NCBI GenBank assembly: GCA_045636705.1
Contig: JAZTYA010000010.1
Location: 1 to 64,000, forward strand
DNA length: 64,000 nucleotides
From: SFWF01 sp045636705
GTDB taxonomy: Bacteria; Bacillota; Clostridia; Oscillospirales; Acutalibacteraceae
Direction: 5' to 3'
The position numbers and the translations under genes were made by a program. Positions 41,530 to 49,820 of the stretch are shown one piece after another (the first letter of the stretch is position 1; every line of letters starts with the position of its first letter). The notes under the pieces are model-generated. The model did no database searches. It was not told the origin of the DNA and worked only from the letters and a program-made list of their open reading frames with translations.

Positions 41530-41733
41530 TCAGTGTTTGCCTACGCTAATATTTACGGTAAGAACTGTTTGCGCACAAATTATGCTGCCTTCGCCTACCG
41601 ATACAGTTTGTGACATTTTTACCGAAGGGTCTATAAGGGTTGCAAACTTTACATTTGGAACTGCAGCGCAAAACTTTTCTATAATAGCGCCTCTTACCTT
41701 GGAGTTACCAACAGCGCCAACAAAAGCATCCAA
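41530..41733 (-). pseudogene. fragment of a NeuD-family sugar O-acyltransferase
   Basis: Residues such as GNSKVRGAIIEKF, VKFATLIDPSV, and GEGSIICAQTVLTVNI match the middle of NeuD-type hexapeptide acyltransferases, which modify sugars before glycan assembly. Both the N-terminal Rossmann part and the C-terminal helix repeats are missing; it ends after NISVGKH. It overlaps, in another frame, the 3' end of a truncated sugar transferase start, so it is one side of a deletion junction. Confidence 0.8.
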
Positions 41734-41828
41734 GGACTAAGCACGATTAACGCAATTGCCGCAATAAGCGCATCTTGCGGTACTTTTATGTGCTTTTCAT
41801 AAAACCCGTTCTTTGTCTTCGTAGACAT
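41694..41828 (-). pseudogene. truncated N-terminus of a polyprenyl-phosphate sugar transferase
   Basis: A 44-residue ORF with ribosome site GAGAGG and ATG 41828. It reads MSTKTKNGFYEKHIKVPQD then a membrane helix ALIAAIALIVLSPWMLLLAL, the characteristic start of initiating sugar transferases (compare the intact one at 61.6 kb). It breaks off at the junction with the NeuD fragment and soon reaches a stop. A promoter (TTGCAA-17-TATTAT, about 41909-41937) remains upstream, with the dyad TTTGTGC-CTA-GCACAAA (41866-41882). Confidence 0.8.
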
Positions 41829-42024
41829 ATGTACCTCTCACTCTAACGTTGCTGGGGTGTGCAAATTTGTGCCTAGCACAAAAAACAATTATACATATTA
41901 TATAATACCACAAAAATTTCCACATTGCAACCGAAATCTTTTGGCAAAATAGCTAAAATTTTAGTGTTTTTCTTGACTAAAGGGCGTTTTTTTGGGTTTT
42001 GAGCCGCTTTTTTGTTCCCAAACG

Positions 42025-42055
42025 AAAACGGCACGGGTTTTCCGTGCCGTTTTTA
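42025..42055 (-). terminator. terminator after the first beta-helix gene
   Basis: AAAACGGCACGG/CCGTGCCGTTTT-type stem with a short loop and T-run on the minus strand. Confidence 0.85.
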
Positions 42056-42072
42056 TGCTTCTAAAAGCCTTT

Positions 42073-43506
42073 TTATTTCTTTGCAAGATAGTATTCGTTA
42101 TTGATGAGTTCTTCCTTATTTGCGGTCTCCTCAGTATACATTAATACCGTGCTCGGTCTTTTGCCGAAACGGCCAAACTGACCGCCTTCAAATTGAACGA
42201 AGACGTTGTTGCGCAATGTCGGAGCATCGCTTTCGTGTTCCCCTACCGTATGAACCATCATATAGTTTGAGTACATAAAGAGGTTGTCTTCGATTATAAA
42301 GTCGCCTTTTTGTGTGTTTATAAACTCCCAGCTCTTAAGATGAGAGTCAACCGTGGTGTCGGGACGCTGTGCGCCGAAGCCGTAACCCGCATGGGTTAGA
42401 ATATTGTTGTTTATATAAACGTTTTCGCTATAACGCTCATAGCCCTCTGCGCTGGTTTCACTATTAAAGTACTCGATATTGTAAACGCATCTTTCGATAA
42501 CGTTGTTTGTATAGTGAACGTTTTTCATTATCATGCTCATTTCAAGGTTGTTGCCGAAGAACTGATGAGTAATGCCTGCATCGTAGCACTCATAAATCCA
42601 ACAGTTATCTATCTGATAGTTGTCGCATCCGCCATAGATTTCAATTCCGTTGCCATAACGGATAGGTCTTCCGTCCGCTGTATAGCCGTGTCTGCATCCG
42701 CCGATAAATCCAACCTCACAGTTTTTTACGATTAAGTTGGTCATAGAGGCACAGGAAACTCCGTGGCCGCCGGTATAATGAAGGCAAACGTTGTCTATTG
42801 TAACGTCGCGGTTTGTCTGAACTGCTATTGTATGGGGAGCATAAGCAAACTCGATATTTTCATAAACTTCAGCAGGGTTGCCCTTGTCGCAATAAAAATA
42901 AAGATACGCGCCCTCTGCACTTTTGAAAACGGGTCCGCCAAAGTCAAGCACGAACTCTAAATTTTCTTGAAGAGAGGTGTGGTCCTTCCACTCTCTGCCT
43001 GTTTTAAAATCATACACCTTGCCGTCAGCGCAGTACTGAGGAGCAATTTTTCTTGCAAAAACAGAAGCGTTGTTTATAAAGAGCATTCCGATATCTTCAT
43101 AGAAAATTTCGGAAAAGCGCCATATGTTTTTTGAAACCTCTTCCCAAGAGCCGTGCTTTGTTCCGTCAAAAGGAGAGCCTAAAATCTGTGGCTTTGGTCC
43201 TTCTCCGTAAGCGGTTACTGTCAAAGGTTTTCTGATAACCAGCTGACCTCTAAACGCGCTTCCGCGTTCAAGGCAAAGGTAAGCTCCCTCGGGAGCTCCG
43301 CACTCGTTAAACCTTTTAAGTGTTGCAAAAGCAGTCGCAGGTGTTTTACCGTCGTTATTGTCGTCACCGTTGTTTGAAAGGTAGAAAACTTCTGCATCTT
43401 TCGGAATTTCCATATTGGGTGTGTTTAGAATTTCCTCGCGACGACGTGTCTTTTTCTTTTCATATTCTGCTAATTGTTCTTTTGCTGCCATTAAGATTTT
43501 TGCCAT
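42073..43506 (-). CDS. right-handed beta-helix protein (pectate-lyase-superfamily fold), paralogue 1
   Basis: A 477-residue protein with a charged N-terminal helix (AKEQLAEYEKKKTRRREE), then YLSNNGDDNNDGKTPATAF, the usual opening of bacterial right-handed beta-helix proteins. Many short strand repeats follow with conserved NGIEIYGGCDNYQIDNCWIY and NNILTHAGYGFGAQRPDTTV. The fold is used by polysaccharide lyases, epimerases and hydrolases, but I see no diagnostic catalytic motif. There is no signal peptide, so a cytoplasmic location or unusual export is implied. It is very similar to its upstream neighbour. AAGGAG precedes the ATG. Confidence 0.82.
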   Translation of the reverse strand: MAKILMAAKEQLAEYEKKKTRRREEILNTPNMEIPKDAEVFYLSNNGDDNNDGKTPATAFATLKRFNECGAPEGAYLCLERGSAFRGQLVIRKPLTVTAYGEGPKPQILGSPFDGTKHGSWEEVSKNIWRFSEIFYEDIGMLFINNASVFARKIAPQYCADGKVYDFKTGREWKDHTSLQENLEFVLDFGGPVFKSAEGAYLYFYCDKGNPAEVYENIEFAYAPHTIAVQTNRDVTIDNVCLHYTGGHGVSCASMTNLIVKNCEVGFIGGCRHGYTADGRPIRYGNGIEIYGGCDNYQIDNCWIYECYDAGITHQFFGNNLEMSMIMKNVHYTNNVIERCVYNIEYFNSETSAEGYERYSENVYINNNILTHAGYGFGAQRPDTTVDSHLKSWEFINTQKGDFIIEDNLFMYSNYMMVHTVGEHESDAPTLRNNVFVQFEGGQFGRFGKRPSTVLMYTEETANKEELINNEYYLAKK

Positions 43507-43572
43507 TGCTTTTTCTCCTTTTTAAAGGTTCTTTTTCACATTCTAACACTTAAACCAAACTTTTTCAAGCAA

Positions 43573-43603
43573 AAAACCGCAACAAAATTTGTTGCGGTTT
43601 TCC
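43573..43603 (-). terminator. terminator between the two beta-helix genes
   Basis: AAAACCGCAACAA/TTGTTGCGGTTTT with a three-base loop and T-run on the minus strand, so paralogue 1 needs its own promoter. Confidence 0.85.
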
Positions 43604-43613
43604 TTGTTTTATT

Positions 43614-45047
43614 TTAGCCTTTTACAACATAGAACTCGTTGTCTTTAAGCTCTTCCATTTCTGTAGTTTCGTCTGTGTACATTAACACTGTGCTCGGCTT
43701 CATACCAAATCTACCGAACTGACCACCCTTGTTTTGAACAAGAACGTTGTTTCTAACCTTAGGCATATCCTTTTCATCGTCGCAAACTGTATGGAACATC
43801 ATATAGTTTGAGTACATAAAGAGGTTGTCTTCAATTACAAACTCGCCGTTCTGCCAGTTTGTGAAATCCCAGCTCTTAAGATGTGAGTCAACCGTAGTGT
43901 CGGGGCGCTGTGCGCCAAACCCGTAACCTGCGTGGGTTAAAATGTTGCCCTTAATATAGTAGTTTTCCATATATCTGTCGGTGTTCTCAGCCAAAGTGCT
44001 TGTTAAGAAATATTCAATATTATATACACATCTTTCGATGATGTTGTTGGTATAATGAACTTCCTTCATTGTTACGCTTCTATTGCTCTTGAAATCAATA
44101 TACTGATGTGTAACGCCTGCATCGTAGCACTCATAAATCCAGCAGTTGTCAATTATATAATTGTCGCATCCGCCGTAGATTTCAACGCCGTTACCATAAC
44201 GGGTAGGATTGCCTTCGCTTGTGTACATGTGCTGACATCCACCCATGTAGCCGATTTCACAGTTTGTAACGATGAGGTTCTTTATTGTGCCCGACGCGAT
44301 ACCGTGAGCACCGCCGTAACGCAAGCATAAGTTATCAACAGTAACGTCGTGGTTTGTTAATACCCAAACGAGATAACCTGCTCCGGCAAACTCAATTCTG
44401 TCAAACACTTCGGCAGGGTTGCCCTTGTCGCAGTAAAGATAGAGATAAACTCCCTCTTCACTCTTATATTTAGGTCCGCCAAAGTCAAGTATATATTCAT
44501 AGTTTTCAGAAAGGCTTTCATATCCTTCCCAGAGTCTGCCTGTTTTAAAGTCTCTTACAATGCCGTCTTTATAAGAAAGGGTTACCTTTCTTGCAAACAT
44601 TTCACCGCTATTAAAGAAGAGCATTCCTACGTCTTCACGGAAGGTTTCAGAATAACGCCAAATGTTTTTAGCCACTTCGGTCCATCTACCGTGCTTTGTT
44701 CCGTCAAAAGGAGAACCGATAATTTCAGGCTTAGGTCCTTCGCCGTAAGCGGTTACGGTTGCAGGTTTCCAAAGCTGAATCTGTCCTCTCCACGAGCTTC
44801 CGCGTTCAAGACAAACGTAAGCGCCTTCAGGAGCGCCGCAGTTGTTAAACTTATCAAGGGTTGCCCAAGCGGTTTTTGGAGTTTTTCCATCGTTATTATC
44901 ATCACCGTTTATTGATGAAATGTAATAAGTAACCACGCCTTTCGGAATTTCCATACTTGGCGCGTTTAGAATTTCCTCGCGGCGACGAGCCTTTTTTGCT
45001 TCAAGCTCTGCTATCTTTTCCTTTGTAGCTTCTAAAATTTTTGCCAT
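43614..45047 (-). CDS. right-handed beta-helix protein, paralogue 2
   Basis: A 477-residue paralogue of the next gene, sharing the N-terminal MAKIL...KxxRRREEILN helix, DDNNDGKTPKTAWATLDKF, NGVEIYGGCDNYIIDNCWIY, and HAGYGFGAQRPDTTVDSHL. ATG 45047 (AGAAGG upstream) is chosen over the longer frame to 45098 because it matches the paralogue's start. It follows capF by 37 bases, so it probably belongs to the end of the polysaccharide operon. Role uncertain: a glycan lyase or epimerase is plausible from the fold, but no signal peptide is present. Confidence 0.82.
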   Translation of the reverse strand: MAKILEATKEKIAELEAKKARRREEILNAPSMEIPKGVVTYYISSINGDDNNDGKTPKTAWATLDKFNNCGAPEGAYVCLERGSSWRGQIQLWKPATVTAYGEGPKPEIIGSPFDGTKHGRWTEVAKNIWRYSETFREDVGMLFFNSGEMFARKVTLSYKDGIVRDFKTGRLWEGYESLSENYEYILDFGGPKYKSEEGVYLYLYCDKGNPAEVFDRIEFAGAGYLVWVLTNHDVTVDNLCLRYGGAHGIASGTIKNLIVTNCEIGYMGGCQHMYTSEGNPTRYGNGVEIYGGCDNYIIDNCWIYECYDAGVTHQYIDFKSNRSVTMKEVHYTNNIIERCVYNIEYFLTSTLAENTDRYMENYYIKGNILTHAGYGFGAQRPDTTVDSHLKSWDFTNWQNGEFVIEDNLFMYSNYMMFHTVCDDEKDMPKVRNNVLVQNKGGQFGRFGMKPSTVLMYTDETTEMEELKDNEFYVVKG

Positions 45048-45084
45048 TTTAAGTGCCTTCTTTCTGCTAATTTGGGGTGAAAAT

Positions 45085-46281
45085 TTATACCTTTTCAAAG
45101 AACGTATCGGGTCTTTGCGGGTCGAAGCTTTCGTTTGCCCACATAACCGTTACTAAATCCTCTGTTTCACTTAAGTTTATTATGTTATGGGTATAACCCG
45201 GAAGCATATGAATAGCCTCTATTTTATCTCCCGAAACATAAAATTTCAAAACCTCGTCCGTGTCGATTTTTCTCTGCTCGATAAGACCGGTTCCGCTGAC
45301 CACAATAAAGAATTCCCACTTGGTATTGTGCCAATGTTGTCCCTTTGTGATGCCGGGTTTTGAAATGTTGACGCTTACCTGGCCGCATTTTTCGGTCTTT
45401 AAAAGCTCGGTGAAGCTTCCTCTGTCGTCACAGTTCATTTTTAAAGGGAAAATTGCCTTTTCTTTTGGCAAATATGAAAGATAGGTCGAATAAAGCTTCT
45501 TTGCAAAAGAGCCTGCCGGAATTTCGGGAACAACCAAGGTTTCGGGCTGGGCTTTAAACTCATAAAGCAAATCAACGATTTCGCCTAAGGTTACCTTATG
45601 TGTTGTCGGCACGGCGCAGTATTTGCCGTTTTCGGTAAGAACGGTATCGATTCCGTCAAACTCGCATCTATGCTCCTTGCCCTCCAAGGCGTCGAGCATT
45701 TCGATTACTAGGTCGTCAATGTAAAGAAGTTCAAGACCTATGCTTCGGTCGTTTACCGTAATTTCAAGGTCGTTTGCTATGTTGTTGCAGAAGGTTGCAA
45801 CGGCAGAGTTGTAGTTTGGTCTGCACCATTTTCCAAAAAGGTTGGGGAAACGGTAAACCAACGCTTTAGCGCCTGTTTCTTTCATATAGTCAAAGAAAAG
45901 TTCCTCGCCCGCCTTTTTGCTTCTGCCGTAGTCACTGTCATATCTGCCTATGCAGGTTGCCTGAATGGAGGACGAAAGCACTACAGGACAGGTGTTATTA
46001 TATTTTTTTAGAGTGTTAATAAGGGTTTCGCCAAAACCGAAATTACCTTGCATAAATTCTTCAGGGTTTTGCGGTCTGTTTACACCTGCTATGTTAAAGA
46101 CAAAATCGGCTTCTTTACAAGCCTCTTCCAAAACCTCTGCCTTAGTGTCAATATCATAAAGCCAAAGTTTTTCAACCAAAAGGTTAGGTCTTGTTTTGTC
46201 CTTGCCGTCTTTTATATTTTTTAAAGCCTCGACAAGATTTTTACCAACAAAACCTTTAGCTCCTGTAACCAGAATTTTCAT
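45085..46281 (-). CDS. capF: CapF-like bifunctional reductase/epimerase (UDP-L-FucNAc pathway)
   Basis: A 398-residue two-domain enzyme. Residues 1-250 are an NAD(P)-dependent SDR (VTGAKGFVGKNL, then IGRYDSDYGRSKKAGEE with the YxxxK pair). Residues about 270-398 are a cupin with metal ligands in GQHWHNTKWEFF and LPGYTHNIINLSE. This matches CapF, which epimerises and reduces the 4-keto intermediate made by CapE to a UDP-6-deoxy-L-talose-type amino sugar. CapG-type 2-epimerase is not in the window. GGAGG precedes the ATG. Confidence 0.9.
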   Translation of the reverse strand: MKILVTGAKGFVGKNLVEALKNIKDGKDKTRPNLLVEKLWLYDIDTKAEVLEEACKEADFVFNIAGVNRPQNPEEFMQGNFGFGETLINTLKKYNNTCPVVLSSSIQATCIGRYDSDYGRSKKAGEELFFDYMKETGAKALVYRFPNLFGKWCRPNYNSAVATFCNNIANDLEITVNDRSIGLELLYIDDLVIEMLDALEGKEHRCEFDGIDTVLTENGKYCAVPTTHKVTLGEIVDLLYEFKAQPETLVVPEIPAGSFAKKLYSTYLSYLPKEKAIFPLKMNCDDRGSFTELLKTEKCGQVSVNISKPGITKGQHWHNTKWEFFIVVSGTGLIEQRKIDTDEVLKFYVSGDKIEAIHMLPGYTHNIINLSETEDLVTVMWANESFDPQRPDTFFEKV

Positions 46282-46282
46282 A

Positions 46283-47470
46283 CTATTCCTCCGTGTAGTT
46301 GAAATTAAGTCCTACTGCTAAAAAGTCCTTTTCTATTTGGGTCATTTTATCGCTGTTTGTGTTTTTTATGGCCTTTATGCCGTTTTTAATCTTTCTTCTG
46401 TTAAGAAAAAGCGCATCAAACCACCTGTGCACCCAGGCTACAGGCAAAAGCCATTTGTGTTTCTTTAAAAAGGCGTATTTATGCTCTATAAATTTATCTT
46501 TTGGGAAAACTTTAAACATCCAAACAGTTAACTTTCCTTTTCCCTTTAAAGCTTCATTTTCGGATGCAAGCCTTAACGCAAAGGCGTTTTGTGAGGTCTT
46601 CTTTGTTCCAAAAGCACCGCTTTTAATAATTGTTTTGGTAATTAGCTCTACCTTTTCGTCTGACTTGCCGTCAGAAAACCAAAAGTTTAAAGTTTTTCTT
46701 ATGTTCCTATAAAACTCGGTTAAGTGAAGCTTTTCTATCTCTCGGTCAATAAGCTCAAGGTCAAGACTTCTTTCACTCATTAACACATAGAGGTCGCAAA
46801 GATGCTTAACCCCTATTCCACCAAACTTATAGTGCTTAACAAAATGGGTAAAGTTATAGACAAACTCATCCTCAAAAGACATTCTGTGCCTATACTCAGA
46901 ACCGTCCTTTAAAGCCCTTGACCAAATATCTTTAAAGGGGTTATAAAGCTCTTTTGCAAAGCTTGGAAAAAGGGCGCTATGAAGCTCGACAGTAAGAAAT
47001 CCCTCTTTTTTCCAAACGATTTCGTTACTGCTTTCCTTCTTAAACTCAAAGCCTAGCCTCTGCATAATCTCCTTTATCCTGGGGTATTCCTCCATTTTTA
47101 TAAGAATGTCGGCATCTCCCATACTGCGAAGCTCGGGCTTTTTGTAAAGCTCCTTTAAAACGGTGCCTTTAAGCGGCATATAATTTATTTTGTTTTTTTC
47201 AAGCTCGCAAAAAAGCTTATAGAGCTCGGTTTTCTGCTTTTCGTGAAAGATAACCTCTGCCACAGCGGCGCTATAAAGCTTTTGCATCGCCTCATGCTTT
47301 TCATCGGCGCCCGAACAGACAGCGCCGTGAAAGACAAGGTTCATTATTCTATGCTTTTTTGCGGCAACATATAACGAGCCCAAATCAAAATCGTTTGGTA
47401 TCGCAGCTTTGTTTCCTAACAGTCCTGCTTTGACTATTTGGATAAAGGTCAGGACATTTTTATTTATCAT
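46283..47470 (-). CDS. nucleotidyltransferase-family protein (PF14907-like)
   Basis: A 395-residue protein of the uncharacterised nucleotidyltransferase group often found in polysaccharide clusters. The diagnostic segment is INYMPLKGTVLKELYKKPELRSMGDADILI, in which GDADI carries the metal-binding Asp pair; VELHSALFP and NFTHFVKHYKFGGIGVKHLCDLY follow. Its role in glycan assembly is not established. It overlaps capE by 11 bases and abuts capF, so it is embedded between the two L-FucNAc genes. Confidence 0.78.
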   Translation of the reverse strand: MINKNVLTFIQIVKAGLLGNKAAIPNDFDLGSLYVAAKKHRIMNLVFHGAVCSGADEKHEAMQKLYSAAVAEVIFHEKQKTELYKLFCELEKNKINYMPLKGTVLKELYKKPELRSMGDADILIKMEEYPRIKEIMQRLGFEFKKESSNEIVWKKEGFLTVELHSALFPSFAKELYNPFKDIWSRALKDGSEYRHRMSFEDEFVYNFTHFVKHYKFGGIGVKHLCDLYVLMSERSLDLELIDREIEKLHLTEFYRNIRKTLNFWFSDGKSDEKVELITKTIIKSGAFGTKKTSQNAFALRLASENEALKGKGKLTVWMFKVFPKDKFIEHKYAFLKKHKWLLPVAWVHRWFDALFLNRRKIKNGIKAIKNTNSDKMTQIEKDFLAVGLNFNYTEE

Positions 47471-48509
47471 TCGAAAACTTTTCCAGTTCTTCTCTTATGT
47501 ATTTTAAAGAAAGGAGTTTTTCTTTTACCTCTTCAACGTTCAAAAGCTCGGTATTGTTTGAGTCGAAAAGTGTAAGAGGATTACGCTCAACATCGCCGTC
47601 CTTAAAGTATTTGTCATAGTTAAGGCCACGGTTGTCAGACGGAACACGATAGAAGTCGCCCATATCAATAGCGTTAGCGCACTCTTCGTTGGTTAAAAGG
47701 GTCTCGTACATCTTTTCGCCGTGACGAATACCGATGGTCTTAATCTCGGTGTTAGGTCCAAAGAGTTCGCAAACAGCCTTTGCTAAAACTTCGATGGTGC
47801 AAGCGGGTGCCTTTTGAACCAAAACGTCGCCCGATATACCGTTTTCGAAAGCAAAGATTACAAGGTCAACTGCCTCGTCAAGACTCATTATGAAACGGGT
47901 CATTGAAGGCTCGGTAATTGTAATCGGCTTGCCTGCGCGAATCTGGTCAATCCATAGAGGAACAACACTTCCGCGGCTGCACAAAACGTTACCGTAACGG
48001 GTGCAGCAAATCTTGGTCTTGTCAGGAGAAACTGTACGGGACTTTGCCACTACAACCTTCTCCATCATTGCCTTAGAAGTACCCATTGCGTTAACAGGGT
48101 AAGCTGCCTTATCGGTTGATAAGCAGATTACGGTCTTAACTCCCTCTTCGATAGCAGCGGTAAGCACGTTGTCGGTGCCGAGCACGTTTGTTTTAACCGC
48201 TTCAACAGGGAAGAATTCGCAGGAAGGAACCTGTTTTAACGCTGCTGCGTGGAAGATATAATCAACCCCGTGCATAGCATTTTTAACCGATGCTAAATCT
48301 CTTACATCGCCGATGTAGAAGGTAATCTTGTCGGCAACCTCAGGCATCTTTGCCTGAAACTCGTGGCGCATATCATCCTGCTTCTTCTCATCTCTTGAAA
48401 AGATGCGGATTTCACCTATGTCGGTTGATAAGAAGCGGTTTAAAACCGCATTTCCGAATGAACCGGTACCACCGGTGATGAGTAGAGTTTTTCCTTTAAA
48501 AAGTGACAT
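47460..48509 (-). CDS. capE: CapE-like UDP-GlcNAc 4,6-dehydratase / 5-epimerase
   Basis: A 349-residue SDR. It has the TGGTGSFGNAVL cofactor loop, HAAALKQVPSCEF, the LSTDKAAYPVNAMGTSKA region (active-site variant typical of CapE/FnlA), and TRYGNVLCSRGSVVPL. It makes the 4-keto-6-deoxy intermediate from UDP-GlcNAc, first step toward UDP-N-acetyl-L-fucosamine. It works with CapF two genes downstream. AAAGGAG precedes the ATG. Confidence 0.93.
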   Translation of the reverse strand: MSLFKGKTLLITGGTGSFGNAVLNRFLSTDIGEIRIFSRDEKKQDDMRHEFQAKMPEVADKITFYIGDVRDLASVKNAMHGVDYIFHAAALKQVPSCEFFPVEAVKTNVLGTDNVLTAAIEEGVKTVICLSTDKAAYPVNAMGTSKAMMEKVVVAKSRTVSPDKTKICCTRYGNVLCSRGSVVPLWIDQIRAGKPITITEPSMTRFIMSLDEAVDLVIFAFENGISGDVLVQKAPACTIEVLAKAVCELFGPNTEIKTIGIRHGEKMYETLLTNEECANAIDMGDFYRVPSDNRGLNYDKYFKDGDVERNPLTLFDSNNTELLNVEEVKEKLLSLKYIREELEKFSNDK

Positions 48510-48511
48510 AT

Positions 48512-49801
48512 CTATTCTCCTTTTTTTAATCCTTTAAGTAAGATTGCATCTATCATCATTTTTGCGTTTTCTCTAAGCCCCTTTAGGCAGAAAGGCAAAA
48601 GAATTGATGTTAAAATTTGAGATATAAGGGATGCTAATGCTGCACCCGAAGCGCCCCATAGCGGAATAAATACCGCATTCATAATAACGTTTAATATGGC
48701 CGCCATACCATATATATATTTAAGATATTTTTGTCTTTCCTTGCATACCATCCAAGGATTTCTGGCAACTCCCAAATAAGAGAAAGCTGTGTACCAAGTT
48801 ACTATTCTAAGCGGAGTCACTGCCGGCATAAAGGCATCTCCGTAAAGAATTTTAATAACCAAGGGCGCAAAGATTTGGAAAAGCAAGGACACAAACATCG
48901 ACATATAGAAAACTATCGCATAAAGTTGCTTATTTCGTTTAACGAACAGTGCCTCATCCTTGCCGTGCGCCGCTATTATTGAGGGTCTCAAGGAATCAAT
49001 TATTGCCGAAAGCACGAACACCCACATTGAGCAAACCGCAGTTGCCGTAGCGTAATATCCTACATCCGACTGACCTAGCATTTGCTTTAGCATCAGTTTA
49101 TCGGTTTGAGCATATATCGCAGTCATAAGACCCGAAATTATGTAGTGGCAACTTTGCCTTAGCATTCGTTTTGAAACCCTTTTTGAAAAGGCTAACTTTT
49201 TTCCGCCGTGCTTATAGTAGGCTATCATTAGCAAAACCGCGACAACTATATAGTCAACCGATGTTGAAAAAGCAAACCACATAACGCTTTTACCAAGGGC
49301 TAACAAAACAATTTTGTAAACCGCCATAGCGCCATAAGCGACCAGTGCCACGATTGCTGTAACCTTAGAGTTTAAATGGGCTTGGAACCAGAACTTTAAG
49401 GTTTCAAAAACGTGGAAGACAACTCCAATGCTGCAAAGAGCTACAACCATTATTGTATCGGTTTCACCTGCATCCACAAAGCAAACGATTAAAACGATTA
49501 CTATCGCAGAGCCAAGGCTTGAAAGAATTCTTAATAAAAGTGCCGAACCAATAATCTTGCCCTCTTCTTCGGGGTGCTCTACAAATTCTTTAACTAAAAT
49601 TGAGTTAAGTCCCAGAGTGCAAAAGGCTGTAAAAAATGCCGTATATGCCGCCGCATAGTTTATAAGTCCATAATTTGAAGGACCTAAATACCTTGCGGTA
49701 ATCACTCCGACAAAGAGGCTTAAAACCATCTGAATAATATGTCCTACCATTATCCAACTGGCATTTTTAAACTCCCTGTTTTTTAAGAAGGTTAACTTCA
49801 T
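48512..49801 (-). CDS. wzx: polysaccharide flippase, Wzx/PST family
   Basis: A 429-residue membrane protein with about twelve helices, in the MOP flippase superfamily. It begins LKNREFKNASWIMVGHIIQM and has the VGVITARYLGPSNYGLINYA signature of PST-type exporters. It should flip the undecaprenyl-linked repeat unit across the membrane for Wzy polymerisation. It ends two bases before capE begins. Confidence 0.92.
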   Translation of the reverse strand: MKLTFLKNREFKNASWIMVGHIIQMVLSLFVGVITARYLGPSNYGLINYAAAYTAFFTAFCTLGLNSILVKEFVEHPEEEGKIIGSALLLRILSSLGSAIVIVLIVCFVDAGETDTIMVVALCSIGVVFHVFETLKFWFQAHLNSKVTAIVALVAYGAMAVYKIVLLALGKSVMWFAFSTSVDYIVVAVLLMIAYYKHGGKKLAFSKRVSKRMLRQSCHYIISGLMTAIYAQTDKLMLKQMLGQSDVGYYATATAVCSMWVFVLSAIIDSLRPSIIAAHGKDEALFVKRNKQLYAIVFYMSMFVSLLFQIFAPLVIKILYGDAFMPAVTPLRIVTWYTAFSYLGVARNPWMVCKERQKYLKYIYGMAAILNVIMNAVFIPLWGASGAALASLISQILTSILLPFCLKGLRENAKMMIDAILLKGLKKGE

Positions 49802-49820
49802 TTAACTCCTCCCTTTGAAA

